The position numbers and the translations under genes were made by a program. A DNA stretch of 64,000 nt, taken from contig JAKZRG010000010.1 in assembly GCA_047518265.1 (NCBI GenBank), positions 1 through 64,000 of the forward strand, given 5' to 3'. Every line of letters begins with the position of its first letter. Within the stretch, counting starts at the first letter, position 1. The notes below the pieces were generated by a model. That model was not told where the DNA came from, ran no database searches, and was given only the letters and a program-made list of their open reading frames with translations. This document shows, in pieces, positions 8,671 to 17,122 of this stretch. Origin of the DNA: Oceanospirillum sp047518265. GTDB lineage: Bacteria; Pseudomonadota; Gammaproteobacteria; Pseudomonadales; Halomonadaceae.

Positions 8671-9468
8671 CTATTCTTCCAACAGAGATGCCAACAACCC
8701 CTTTACTTGTGTCATCTCAAAAGGCTTGTCACACAATGCAGAAACCCCGGCCTGCTTAACAGAGCTTAAGCGAGCATCATTCTCTTCTGAAGTGATCATC
8801 AGAATTGGCACATGAGACAACTCGCTTTCATTGCGCACATAACTCACTAAGGCCTCGCCATCCATATTAGGCATATTGTAATCGGTCAAGATCAGATCAA
8901 AGGAATGTTCTTCAATAATATTACGAGCCTCTAAACCATCACATGCTTCAGTAATATCTTCAACACCTATCTGCTGCATTACACGAGCCAAGTGTCGACG
9001 GGCCATACGGCTATCATCCACAATCAGCACCCGCAATTTATCAATATCATAAAGCTCCAGATCTAATTCATCTGGATTAATATATTCAACCGTTGCAATC
9101 AGAGCTCGGTGCAAATCTTGTCGAGTAAAAGGCTTTGGTAATAACGCAACAACCTGTGACTGGCGAACAGCTTCTAAATTGTCATAATTCTGTTCACTAG
9201 AAACGACCATCACAGGAATATCACTTGTTTGCTCATTTTTCTGTAATAGTTGTACTAATTCGGGAGCGGTGGCATCCGGCAAATACATCGCACTAATAAT
9301 CAGATCAGGCTGAAAATGTTGCAACTGACCATATGCTTCACGAGCACTCCCTACACCCTCAATACTCAAGACGCCTTCTTCACGAAGTTCATTAATAATA
9401 ATTTTTCGTTGTGTTGTAGAGGGCTCAACCAGCAAGATTGAAAGATCTTGAACCGCCAAACTTTCCAT
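8671..9468 (-). CDS. Double-receiver response regulator
   Basis: Two CheY-like receiver domains in tandem and no DNA-binding or enzymatic output domain. The first (LSILLVEPSTTQRK onward) has DLIISAMYLPD where the phosphoacceptor Asp should be, so Ala replaces Asp and it is probably a pseudo-receiver. It keeps the late KPF lysine. The second has the acidic pair in RVLIVDDSRMARRH, the phosphoacceptor in DLILTDYNMPNMDG, the Thr/Ser of ILMITSEEN and the Lys of CDKPFE, and so looks functional. Start chosen at the ATG at 9468, with GGAAG upstream; upstream in-frame codons encode an implausible extension. It is followed at 73 bp by the GGDEF-EAL gene, which it may control through protein contact. 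Confidence 0.85.
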   Translation of the reverse strand: MESLAVQDLSILLVEPSTTQRKIIINELREEGVLSIEGVGSAREAYGQLQHFQPDLIISAMYLPDATAPELVQLLQKNEQTSDIPVMVVSSEQNYDNLEAVRQSQVVALLPKPFTRQDLHRALIATVEYINPDELDLELYDIDKLRVLIVDDSRMARRHLARVMQQIGVEDITEACDGLEARNIIEEHSFDLILTDYNMPNMDGEALVSYVRNESELSHVPILMITSEENDARLSSVKQAGVSALCDKPFEMTQVKGLLASLLEE

Positions 9469-9607
9469 AAAAACGCTTCCAAGTGAGACAAAGATCGTAT
9501 TCGTTATTTTTAAGAGTCCCATCCTATGCAATTTCCTAGCAAAGATCACTAGCAACCATAGCGGGAGAGTGGAAAAGACTAACAAAACTATTAAAAATAC
9601 AAAAAAA

Positions 9608-10681
9608 TCAGAAAAGAGATAACTGCTCAGCAGAACTCGCTGGTTCCATTAAACGTAATCCAATTCCCAGTAAACGAATATTACACTGCCCCCGCCTAAG
9701 TGCCTCATGTAAAAGAGGAATAAATAAAGAACGATCTAAACACGCGTGCAAACCTAATGAAGGATTACTTAGCTGTGCAGCCTCTACAGTCGTCGTAGAG
9801 AAATCAGCAAACCTTAGCTTCAAAAAAACACTCTTTATCTTACGTTGACCAAATGGCTGAAAGCGCTGCTCTAAAGTCGGCAGCATCATATCTAAGGCCG
9901 ACTCAATATCATCCAATTGCCGAATATTGTCTGTAAAGGTACGCTCAACACTCACTGACTTTCTAATACGCTCCGTTGTAACCACTCTATAATCTTCACC
10001 TCTGGATCTCTGATATAAGGTTAAGCCAAACTTCCCAAACCACTCAATCAACTGAGGCAGAGAAACCTGTTGTAACTGGGCACAAGTCACAATGCCTTTT
10101 TTAGCAAGCTTTTCTTCTGTTACGGATCCTACTCCAGGGATCTTACCCACATTCAAATCCAAAATAAAAGACTCAACCTCATTAGGGTGAATCACAAATA
10201 AGCCATCGGGCTTTTGCCAATCAGAGGCAATTTTAGCCAGAAACTTATTCACTGAAACTCCCGTAGAAATAGTTACCCCTGTCTTTTCCAACACCTGCTT
10301 TTTTAACCATTTCGCCATTAAAGTGGCACTACCTTGAAACTCAGTTACCGATGAAACATCCAGATAAGCCTCATCGATAGAAACAACTTCCACTTGATCG
10401 GTTAGCTGAAGAAAGATCTCTCTAATCGTCTGAGCGATAGATTGATAAACAGGCATTCGGGAAGGACAAAGAATGAGCTCAGGACAAAGCTTTAAGGCCT
10501 GAGCAGTAGGCATAGCAGAACGCACACCATAGGCTCTGGCATGGTAGTTACAAGTAGCTACAACCCCTCTTTTATCTGCAGCACCACCCACCGCAATGGG
10601 TTTGTCCTGCAATAAAGGGTTATCACGCATTTCTACGGCTGCAAAAAAGCAGTCACAATCTGCGTGAATTATTTTTTGCAT
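9608..10681 (-). CDS. dinB: DNA polymerase IV (Y family)
   Basis: Error-prone translesion polymerase. Visible motifs: the first metal site HADCDCFFAAVEMRDNP, the steric/nucleotide segment GGAADKRGVVATCNYHARAYGVRSAM, the catalytic acidic pair in SIDEAYLDVS, and the helix-hairpin-helix region VGKIPGVGSVTEEKL. Length (about 357 aa) matches E. coli DinB (351). It ends in a QLSLF-type tail that fits the sliding-clamp binding consensus of Pol IV. The start is either the ATG at 10681 or a GTG three codons earlier (10690). A LexA-like box lies immediately upstream, so SOS induction is likely. It sits as a single gene between signalling genes of the same orientation. Confidence 0.95.
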   Translation of the reverse strand: MQKIIHADCDCFFAAVEMRDNPLLQDKPIAVGGAADKRGVVATCNYHARAYGVRSAMPTAQALKLCPELILCPSRMPVYQSIAQTIREIFLQLTDQVEVVSIDEAYLDVSSVTEFQGSATLMAKWLKKQVLEKTGVTISTGVSVNKFLAKIASDWQKPDGLFVIHPNEVESFILDLNVGKIPGVGSVTEEKLAKKGIVTCAQLQQVSLPQLIEWFGKFGLTLYQRSRGEDYRVVTTERIRKSVSVERTFTDNIRQLDDIESALDMMLPTLEQRFQPFGQRKIKSVFLKLRFADFSTTTVEAAQLSNPSLGLHACLDRSLFIPLLHEALRRGQCNIRLLGIGLRLMEPASSAEQLSLF

Positions 10682-10694
10682 ATCCGTCACTCTA

Positions 10695-10714
10695 TACTGT
10701 ACAGATATACAATA
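10695..10714 (-). promoter_or_regulatory. LexA-like SOS box of dinB
   Basis: TACTGTACAGATATACAATA on the + strand: CTGT, 8 bp, ACAA, one mismatch from the CTGT-N8-ACAG core of gammaproteobacterial LexA boxes, with the A/T-rich centre partly kept. It begins a few bases before the dinB start codon, where LexA would block transcription or initiation. Confidence 0.6.
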
Positions 10715-10805
10715 ATAATAGACTGTTTATTTAAAGAACAGTAAATAAAATCAACATCAAAGCGTAACAAAATCACAAAACTGCAGAAAAATATAAATAA
10801 ACCGA

Positions 10806-12056
10806 TCAGATTCCCGTTGCGATACCCACTACTTCATCTGCCCAGCCCATAGCCTCAACATAACAATCTGTCATCATCTCTTTTTCGAAAGGACTGTCTT
10901 CAACATACTGCCAATCTGCTTGCTCATAGGCTTCAACCACTTTTAAAACAGCGCCCAAATCCCCCTCAAAGCTCAGCAAAGCCTCTTCAATACTTGAATG
11001 CAAAGGCAAATCTTCCAAAATAGAGGGCAAAGAGCGGTTAAAAAAGGCGTCCAGCATAGATAACAAACCGACAGTAAAGTAATTTTCTACAGGTTTATAG
11101 CCTTTCTTACTAGCCAAGCACTCACACATTTTTGCCCGTAACAACGCAATAGGCATCAAGGTTGAACCCCGACGACTAGAGCCCGCTAAAACCATCATAC
11201 TGACCAGAGATCGTAAATTCTGAAATCCTAACAACATGATCGCTTGGCGTAAGCTTTCAATTTTTCTTGGAAGAGAGTATTGTGCCGAATTAATATAACG
11301 CAGAATTCGATAATACAATTGAGGATCACGGGATATCTGTTGCTCTATCTCTCTGACATCAGGTTCAGCTTGATGCAACATAGCCAATAGTTGAGTTAGA
11401 ACAATACCGCTATCGGATTTAGGCCTATTATCCATAGTCTCAGGCTTGGATAAAAAGTAGCCTTGAAATAACTCAAAACCCATTTTTTTACAGGCTTCAA
11501 ACTCTTCCCATGTTTCTATTTTCTCTGCTAATAAAGTCACATCTAAGCGACTTAAAATACTCACCCGCTTGGCTAGCACTTCCAGAGAACACGCCATAAC
11601 ATCTAATTTAATGATGTCGGCGTAAGGTAGAAATGCCTTTGTCTCCTGAGTTAAGACAAAGTCATCCAAAGCAATTTTGTAACCTTGAGCACTTAGCTTT
11701 TTTAATGCCAATAAGACTTCCGGGGTTGGTTTAATATCCTCTAAGACCTCAAGTACAATCCTATCTGCAGGCTTAGGTAGCATATCGCCTTTTAACAACC
11801 ACTCATCGGTCATATTAATAAAAACAGGATGCTGATCTGCCAAACGATCAATACCGATATCCATAAATGCAACCGTGCAAACTCTAGCAGTTGCTTCGTG
11901 AGGGCTGCTGACAGTCGCTTCTTGAGTCGTTATATTATTACGATACAAAAGTTCATAGGCAGCTAACTTCTGTTCAGAATCACAAATAGGCTGACGAGCA
12001 ATACAATAACTTTCCTGACTGTTTTTTACTTCCAATGTACCCTGATCGGTCACCAT
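10806..12056 (-). CDS. EAL-like/HDOD signalling protein
   Basis: Protein of the YuxH/CdgJ type: an N-terminal EAL-like domain (about residues 15-205) followed by an HDOD domain (about 205-400). The EAL domain is degenerate: the signature reads AYELLYR instead of EALLR, the loop is ALDDFVLT, and the late motif is LLAEKIET. Phosphodiesterase activity is therefore doubtful, and a c-di-GMP-independent signalling role in motility or biofilm is more likely by family precedent. The HDOD part shows the usual IEQQISRDPQLYYRILRYINS and LLGFQNLRSLVSMMV helices. Start placed at the ATG at 12056, preceded by AGAGGA; a GTG six codons upstream is the alternative. It is a monocistronic-looking gene with long AT-rich flanks. 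Confidence 0.85.
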   Translation of the reverse strand: MVTDQGTLEVKNSQESYCIARQPICDSEQKLAAYELLYRNNITTQEATVSSPHEATARVCTVAFMDIGIDRLADQHPVFINMTDEWLLKGDMLPKPADRIVLEVLEDIKPTPEVLLALKKLSAQGYKIALDDFVLTQETKAFLPYADIIKLDVMACSLEVLAKRVSILSRLDVTLLAEKIETWEEFEACKKMGFELFQGYFLSKPETMDNRPKSDSGIVLTQLLAMLHQAEPDVREIEQQISRDPQLYYRILRYINSAQYSLPRKIESLRQAIMLLGFQNLRSLVSMMVLAGSSRRGSTLMPIALLRAKMCECLASKKGYKPVENYFTVGLLSMLDAFFNRSLPSILEDLPLHSSIEEALLSFEGDLGAVLKVVEAYEQADWQYVEDSPFEKEMMTDCYVEAMGWADEVVGIATGI

Positions 12057-12186
12057 GAAGGCATCCTCTGACACTTACTTTAATAAAGTCATCGTTTATC
12101 TTTAAAATTAAGCCTATTTTTAGACAAACACAAACTTACGTTTTAAATTTTTTGTAAATTTATCATCCATATACGTCAGCCACAAA

Positions 12187-12220
12187 CAAAAAACCCCATA
12201 CTTTAACAGTACAGGGTTTC
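12187..12220 (-). terminator. Terminator of the upp-uraA operon
   Basis: On the minus strand a 12-bp stem (AAACCCTGTACT paired with AGTATGGGGTTT, two G-U type pairs) with a 4-nt loop is followed by a T6 run. It starts about 20 bp after the uraA stop codon. Confidence 0.8.
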
Positions 12221-12240
12221 TTAAATCAGAAAAGTATCAA

Positions 12241-13488
12241 CTATTGATCATCAACCTGTTTAGGCAGTATCAAATTAAGCACAATACCCAAAATAGCACA
12301 TAAACTTACGCCCTGCAGACTGAATTCACCGCCACCAAGGTACATACCTCCGATACCAAATACCAAAATCAAAGCCACAATACTCAGATTACGAGGCAAT
12401 GTTAAATCTTCACCTGACTTAACCAAGGTATTCATACCAACAACCGCAATAGAACCAAATAACAGAGTCATAATCCCCCCCATTACCGGAGTTGGAATAG
12501 TTTGCAGTACAGCACCCATTTTACCAATAAAGGCTAAAAGAACCGCAAAAACAGCCGCCCAAGTCATTATTCGAGGATTAAAGTTACGCGTCAACATAAC
12601 CGCACCTGTGACCTCGGAATAAGTCGTATTAGGAGGCCCACCAAACAGAGCAGCACCAGATGTCGCCAAACCATCCCCAAGCAAGGTACGATGCAACCCT
12701 GGTTTTTTCAGATAATCCTTACCCGTTACTTGGCTAATGGCCACCATATCACCAACGTGCTCAATGGCAGGCGCAATCGCAACAGGGATCATAAACAGAA
12801 TAGCCTGCCAATGAAACTCAGGCATTGTAAAGGCTGGCATTGCCAACCACGCGGCTTGAGTCACAGGAGTAAAATCAACCAGCCCCATAAATAGCGACAA
12901 CAGATAACCAGATACCACACCGGCCAGGATAGGAATTAAGCGAAGAATACCCTTGGAAAAAACGGCCATAATCAGCGTCACAACCAGCGAGAACATAGAG
13001 ATAAAAATCGCTTTATCATAGCTCACTAGCTCAATAGCACCATCGCCGCTTTTCCCCATCGCCAAATTAACGGCGACCGGAGCTAACGCCAGACCGATAA
13101 CCATAATAACCGGCCCCACAACAATAGGCGGCAAGATACGATGCAGAACATCAGTACCCTTAGCTCGCACCAGAGCACTTAATAGCATATAAGCAAAACC
13201 AGCTGCCATTAAACCGCCCATAGTGGCTGGAATACCCCAAGCCTGCACACTGGCAATAATAGGAGCAATAAAGGCAAAAGATGACGCTAAAAAAATAGGC
13301 ACTTGGCCACGAGTGACCAATTGGAATAATAAGGTACCGGCACCAGCAGTAAACAGGGCTACATTGGGATCAAGGCCTGTTAAAAGAGGAACCAGAACCA
13401 AAGCACCAAATGCCACAAATAGCATCTGAGCTCCAGTCAAAATGGTCTTAGGTGAGGTTGCAGACCCCAGCTGTGTATCCGTTGTCAT
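12241..13488 (-). CDS. uraA: Uracil permease (NCS2 family)
   Basis: Inner-membrane proton-coupled uracil importer of the nucleobase-cation symporter 2 family (415 aa from the chosen start). It has many hydrophobic segments. The family signature is around AIAPAIEHVGDMVAISQVTGKDY, which contains the substrate-binding Glu, and the GDGLATSGAALFGGPPNTTYSE loop holds the second conserved Glu. The open frame extends 26 codons further upstream into upp. I chose the ATG at 13488, which starts 13 bp after the upp stop and is followed by a typical cytoplasmic N-terminus. It forms an operon with upp: uptake plus salvage of uracil. A clear terminator follows. Confidence 0.92.
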   Translation of the reverse strand: MTTDTQLGSATSPKTILTGAQMLFVAFGALVLVPLLTGLDPNVALFTAGAGTLLFQLVTRGQVPIFLASSFAFIAPIIASVQAWGIPATMGGLMAAGFAYMLLSALVRAKGTDVLHRILPPIVVGPVIMVIGLALAPVAVNLAMGKSGDGAIELVSYDKAIFISMFSLVVTLIMAVFSKGILRLIPILAGVVSGYLLSLFMGLVDFTPVTQAAWLAMPAFTMPEFHWQAILFMIPVAIAPAIEHVGDMVAISQVTGKDYLKKPGLHRTLLGDGLATSGAALFGGPPNTTYSEVTGAVMLTRNFNPRIMTWAAVFAVLLAFIGKMGAVLQTIPTPVMGGIMTLLFGSIAVVGMNTLVKSGEDLTLPRNLSIVALILVFGIGGMYLGGGEFSLQGVSLCAILGIVLNLILPKQVDDQ

Positions 13489-13501
13489 AGCAGCACGTCC
13501 G

Positions 13502-14131
13502 TTACAGGGTTCCGAAGATTTTATCACCGGCATCGCCCAGACCTGGAACGATATAGCCTTTTTCATTTAAACACTGATCCAAAGAGGCAGTAAAAATCTC
13601 AATATCTGGGTGAGCTGCAAATGTTTTCTCTACACCTTCAGGTGCAGCAACCAGAACGATAACCTTAATCTCTTTACAGCCCGCTTTTTTCAGCATATCG
13701 ATGGTCGCAATCATCGAACCACCCGTCGCCAGCATAGGATCAATCACCAAACTGAGTCGTTCGTCGATTTTTCCTACTAGCTTTTCAAAGTAAGGCACAG
13801 GTTCTAATGTTTCTTCATTACGTTGCAAACCCACTACACTGACTTTTGCACTAGGAATAAGCGCCATCACACCATCCATCATGCCTAAACCAGCCCGAAG
13901 AATAGGCACAACTGTAATTTTTTTACCTTTGATATTTTCGACCTGAATATCAGAACCATCCCAACCTTCGATGGTGATCTGCTCCATTTCAAGACTCTTA
14001 GTTGCCTCGTAGGTCAGAAGTGTCCCCACTTCTGAAGCCAGCTCGCGAAAGCTTTTAGTACTAATGTTCTTTTTTCGCATTAGGCCTAACTTATGCTGAA
14101 CTAGCGGATGATCGATTACATGGATTGTCAT
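13502..14131 (-). CDS. upp: Uracil phosphoribosyltransferase
   Basis: Pyrimidine salvage enzyme making UMP from uracil and PRPP, cytoplasmic. Its 209 aa match E. coli Upp (208). Motifs: HPLVQHKLGLMRKKNIST at the N-terminus, VVPILRAGLGMMDG, and the PRPP-binding loop VIDPMLATGGSMIATI. The C-terminal uracil-binding region is CLNEKGYIVPGLGDAGDKIFGT. A GAGGT Shine-Dalgarno lies 4-5 nt before the ATG. It is first in the upp-uraA operon. The 207-bp upstream region to the next gene holds AT-rich sequence and no recognised attenuator. Confidence 0.97.
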   Translation of the reverse strand: MTIHVIDHPLVQHKLGLMRKKNISTKSFRELASEVGTLLTYEATKSLEMEQITIEGWDGSDIQVENIKGKKITVVPILRAGLGMMDGVMALIPSAKVSVVGLQRNEETLEPVPYFEKLVGKIDERLSLVIDPMLATGGSMIATIDMLKKAGCKEIKVIVLVAAPEGVEKTFAAHPDIEIFTASLDQCLNEKGYIVPGLGDAGDKIFGTL

Positions 14132-14339
14132 GGGGACCTCAAATATATAGCGTATTGCTTTTTAATTGCACTTATCTACCCAACAGTCTCTCAACACTTG
14201 GGCATAAAGCTCTAATTATGCGATAGTCTTATATTCGAAGGTATAGCTAGAAGAAAAAAAATGGATTATTTCTTAGAATAAACGAAAAGCAAGCAGTTTT
14301 TCAGAAGAATGAAACGTGATTTCCCTTAAAAACCAAAAA

Positions 14340-14675
14340 CTAAGATCCTTTTTGATTGGCCGTTTTTCTGTCAGCAGAATAGATATGATCGCGATAAACC
14401 AACTTCTTGTTGGGATTAACAGTACGATCTTCAGACAACTTCATGATAGCAGATTCAAGACGGGCTTTGCGTAGCTGAGTTTTCAAATCTAAACCATGCC
14501 AAGCATTACGAGGGAGAGGAGGCAATTCTAACTCCTTACGATCATTCTCCATCATGGTGCCTTTATCCAGCATAACGTTCAGCAAATTGCGCTTACCAGA
14601 AACTAGCTCAGATAAGAGCACAATTCCTAGCAATCGTTTTAGGCGCTTTTCGCGAACTTTAGGCGAATCAGTCAT
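14340..14675 (-). CDS. Small basic protein of unknown function
   Basis: Protein of 111 aa that I do not recognise. It is soluble-looking, Lys/Arg/Leu-rich and probably largely helical: KVREKRLKRLLGIVLLSELV at the N-terminus, then a PPLPRNAWHGLDL turn and a second helical stretch QLRKARLESAIMKL. No signal peptide, metal site or known DNA-binding motif is clear. Codon use looks like its neighbours and the frame is isolated from other ORFs, so it is probably real. It is transcribed alone, with upp downstream of its 3' end and the FapA-like gene divergent to it. Only a weak ribosome-binding site is visible. Confidence 0.6.
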   Translation of the reverse strand: MTDSPKVREKRLKRLLGIVLLSELVSGKRNLLNVMLDKGTMMENDRKELELPPLPRNAWHGLDLKTQLRKARLESAIMKLSEDRTVNPNKKLVYRDHIYSADRKTANQKGS

Positions 14676-14994
14676 TTGAAAACCTTTGAAACATCTAAAT
14701 TACTCACACAGCTATACGCTATGCGAAAGCCATTCCCGCACGATGATAACCTGAATTAAACCAGTTGCCTACGCTATAACGCGTTAATATTCATAATATT
14801 AACGGGATTTGTTTATCATGCCGACAAATAACCTTAATATGTAACGATGCTGCATAAATACATTTTTCACATGCGTTAACTAGGTCACATAATAGTAAAA
14901 AAAGGTTGCGGAACAATAATACTTCTAGCATGCCATAATAAATTATGGTCAAGTTCCACAATTAGACCCGTTTCTTTGGTTTAACGGAATAAAT
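14676..14994. promoter_or_regulatory. Divergent promoter region with two palindromes
   Basis: This 319-bp AT-rich spacer lies between two divergent genes. It carries a perfect 9-3-9 palindrome (GTTAATATT-CAT-AATATTAAC, 14783-14803) and a perfect 7-2-7 palindrome (CCATAAT-AA-ATTATGG, 14933-14948). The second lies 46 bp before the FapA-like start codon, at promoter distance. Both look like operators for dimeric regulators. No T-run follows either, which argues against terminators. Confidence 0.4.
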
Positions 14995-16728
14995 ATGAAC
15001 CCCCACGACAAAGAAAGCAAACCTATGGATGTTGTCACACCAGATGAACAGCAGCCCACTCAGGAAGAAACAACGGCACAAAACCCCGTTGAAGAGTCCA
15101 ATGGGCTGGAGTTTTTTGCGAATGACACAGAGACAAGACTTGTCGCCATATACAGACCCGGTGCTCGAGCTATTTCGATTACAGAGGAAGAAGTTCGTGC
15201 ACAAATATCTGACCTAGGCTTTGATGAAGAACATTATCCTCTTTATCAAGATCGACTACGTGATCTTGTGCAAGGTATTCAACAGCGCCGTCATTTTGAA
15301 ATTGAAATAGGCGGCCCTATTGATGCTGAAGTAGGCGTTTTCTTGTCTTATGACCAGACTCTAGCAGGCATACAGATCACACCACCACTAGGGCGTGGTC
15401 TACCTGCATCGAAAGAAATGCTGATTAATGCACTGAAAAAAAGCCGCATCAAGCACGGTATTGATCAAGAACTGCTGAATAAATTATTTGCCAAAGGACC
15501 TACGCTTCATCTCAAGGAGACTCGCTGTTATATCATCGCCCATGGTAAAAAAGCTATTGACGGTAAGGATGCTGAACTAGAACCATTAGTCGAACAGATG
15601 TCTGAGCGTCGTCCTCAACTGTTAAAAAACAGTAAAGACCAAGTAGATTTTCGTGAACTAGGTGACTTCCCCGTATATGAAGCAGATACCCCTCTCTTTC
15701 GTATTTCCGAACCGGTACCTGGTGAGAATGGTATTACTGTTGTCGGCAAACCTATTAAAGCCTATAACGGTAAAGAGAAAAAAATAAAAATAAATAAAAG
15801 TATTCAAACTGATCCAGCGGATACACGAAAATATTCATCAGCCATCAAGGGCTTACCTGTTTTTACTGACTATGGCGTACATGTTGACAATGTATTGCAA
15901 CTAGACGAAGTCAATATTGCATCCGGTAACATTCGGTTTGATGGCAGCGTTCAGGTCAAAAAAGGCGTCAACCCCGGTATGCACTTAGAGGCTACAGGTG
16001 ATATAAAAATTGGGGGTTTGGTAGATAATGCCACGGTTATTGCTGGTGGCAGTATTGATATTGGTGGCGGTATCATGGGTCAGAAATCACCGGAATTAGC
16101 GGCAGAAAGTCCAACAAAAGAGAATGCCGTAGTACGAGCCAAGGGAAATATCAATGCGCGCTTTATTCAAGACGCTTGGGTTGAAAGCAATGCTCATATT
16201 AGTGCTCAACGACTAATCATGCACAGCCGTTTATGGGCCTCTAACTCTGTCAAGCTTGCGGCTATGGGGCAATTAGTCGGTGGCCATGTTATTGCCACAG
16301 ACTACATTGAAGCGGGGCAAATTGGTGTACCGGCTTCAGTCCCAACCCTATTGGAAGTAGGTCCTTTAGATAATGTCCGTGATGAAATGGCTCAAGTGCA
16401 GGAAAAGATTAAGGAAGGTTTTGATCAAGCTAAACAGTTGAAAGCCTTAATTCATCGTATCAGGGAAGAAAAACGTCGTATCTCACCAGAGAAAAAAGAG
16501 CAGATCTTAAAAGCTCGTGACACTATCAACCAAGCTCTAAAAGATTTGGAGCAGCGCCGACAAGAATTGGAAGAAGAATCACAAGCTCGTAAGAAAGCCC
16601 GAGTTAAAGCGCTGAAAAAAGCCTATTCAGGCTGCAACATTGTTATCGCGAATATTGGGAGAGTTTTGAAAGAAGACTTCGGGAAAACAACCTTCTACCT
16701 AGATGCAGGAGAGATAACCATTCGTTAA
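14995..16728 (+). CDS. FapA/DUF342 family protein
   Basis: Cytoplasmic DUF342 protein (577 aa) of the FapA (flagellar assembly protein A) family. An acidic, low-complexity N-terminus (about 1-40) leads into an alpha/beta region. A right-handed parallel beta-helix follows (about 300-440), with Gly-rich turns such as GNIRFDGSVQVKKGVNPGM and AGGSIDIGGGIMGQ. Next comes a long coiled coil (about 455-545) rich in Lys, Glu and Arg, and a short C-terminal beta segment (FYLDAGEITIR). In Vibrio and related bacteria DUF342 proteins have been tied to polar flagellum placement and chemosensory control. Here it stands alone with no flagellar gene nearby, so that role is inference. GGA lies about 7 nt upstream of the start. 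Confidence 0.8.
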   Translation: MNPHDKESKPMDVVTPDEQQPTQEETTAQNPVEESNGLEFFANDTETRLVAIYRPGARAISITEEEVRAQISDLGFDEEHYPLYQDRLRDLVQGIQQRRHFEIEIGGPIDAEVGVFLSYDQTLAGIQITPPLGRGLPASKEMLINALKKSRIKHGIDQELLNKLFAKGPTLHLKETRCYIIAHGKKAIDGKDAELEPLVEQMSERRPQLLKNSKDQVDFRELGDFPVYEADTPLFRISEPVPGENGITVVGKPIKAYNGKEKKIKINKSIQTDPADTRKYSSAIKGLPVFTDYGVHVDNVLQLDEVNIASGNIRFDGSVQVKKGVNPGMHLEATGDIKIGGLVDNATVIAGGSIDIGGGIMGQKSPELAAESPTKENAVVRAKGNINARFIQDAWVESNAHISAQRLIMHSRLWASNSVKLAAMGQLVGGHVIATDYIEAGQIGVPASVPTLLEVGPLDNVRDEMAQVQEKIKEGFDQAKQLKALIHRIREEKRRISPEKKEQILKARDTINQALKDLEQRRQELEEESQARKKARVKALKKAYSGCNIVIANIGRVLKEDFGKTTFYLDAGEITIR

Positions 16729-17122
16729 AACCACTAGAATGATAGGTGGATAATCTCTTAAACTAATCATCCATAAAACAATGCCTAGTAAATGCTGGGC
16801 ATTCACGTCACTCGCAACCATCAAACTCTAACAGCAAATACCTTCTTTTTTCGATTCGATTATATTTCCCCCCCAGAATAGTAGCTTTAATAAGTTATAA
16901 AGAAACCTTAAACCACAGAAAAAAGTGGCTATAAGTCATGAAAACAGCCTAAAATGGTAATAAAAGGTAAATACACTCTCATCAATCTTCCTGCTAAACA
17001 CAACAAAACGTAACAACGAGTAACCAAATTGATCTAACCTGAGTATTCAATCAGCTTTGACTCGCGGCAGGAAAAAATTAATGCAAAATACCTCTTTAAA
17101 TCCCCCATGAAGAGGCTCTCCT
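16729..17122. other. Intergenic region, no gene seen
   Basis: About 390 bp of AT-rich sequence between the FapA-like gene and the histidine kinase. A short imperfect inverted repeat (AATGCC ... GGCATT near 16780-16806) lies 50 bp after the FapA-like stop, but it lacks a T-run. No ORF with coding character was found. The kinase promoter should be here, but I could not place it. Confidence 0.4.

Noticed and set aside
16780..16806. Rho-independent terminator after the FapA-like gene
   Set aside because: Only a 6-bp stem and no T-run.
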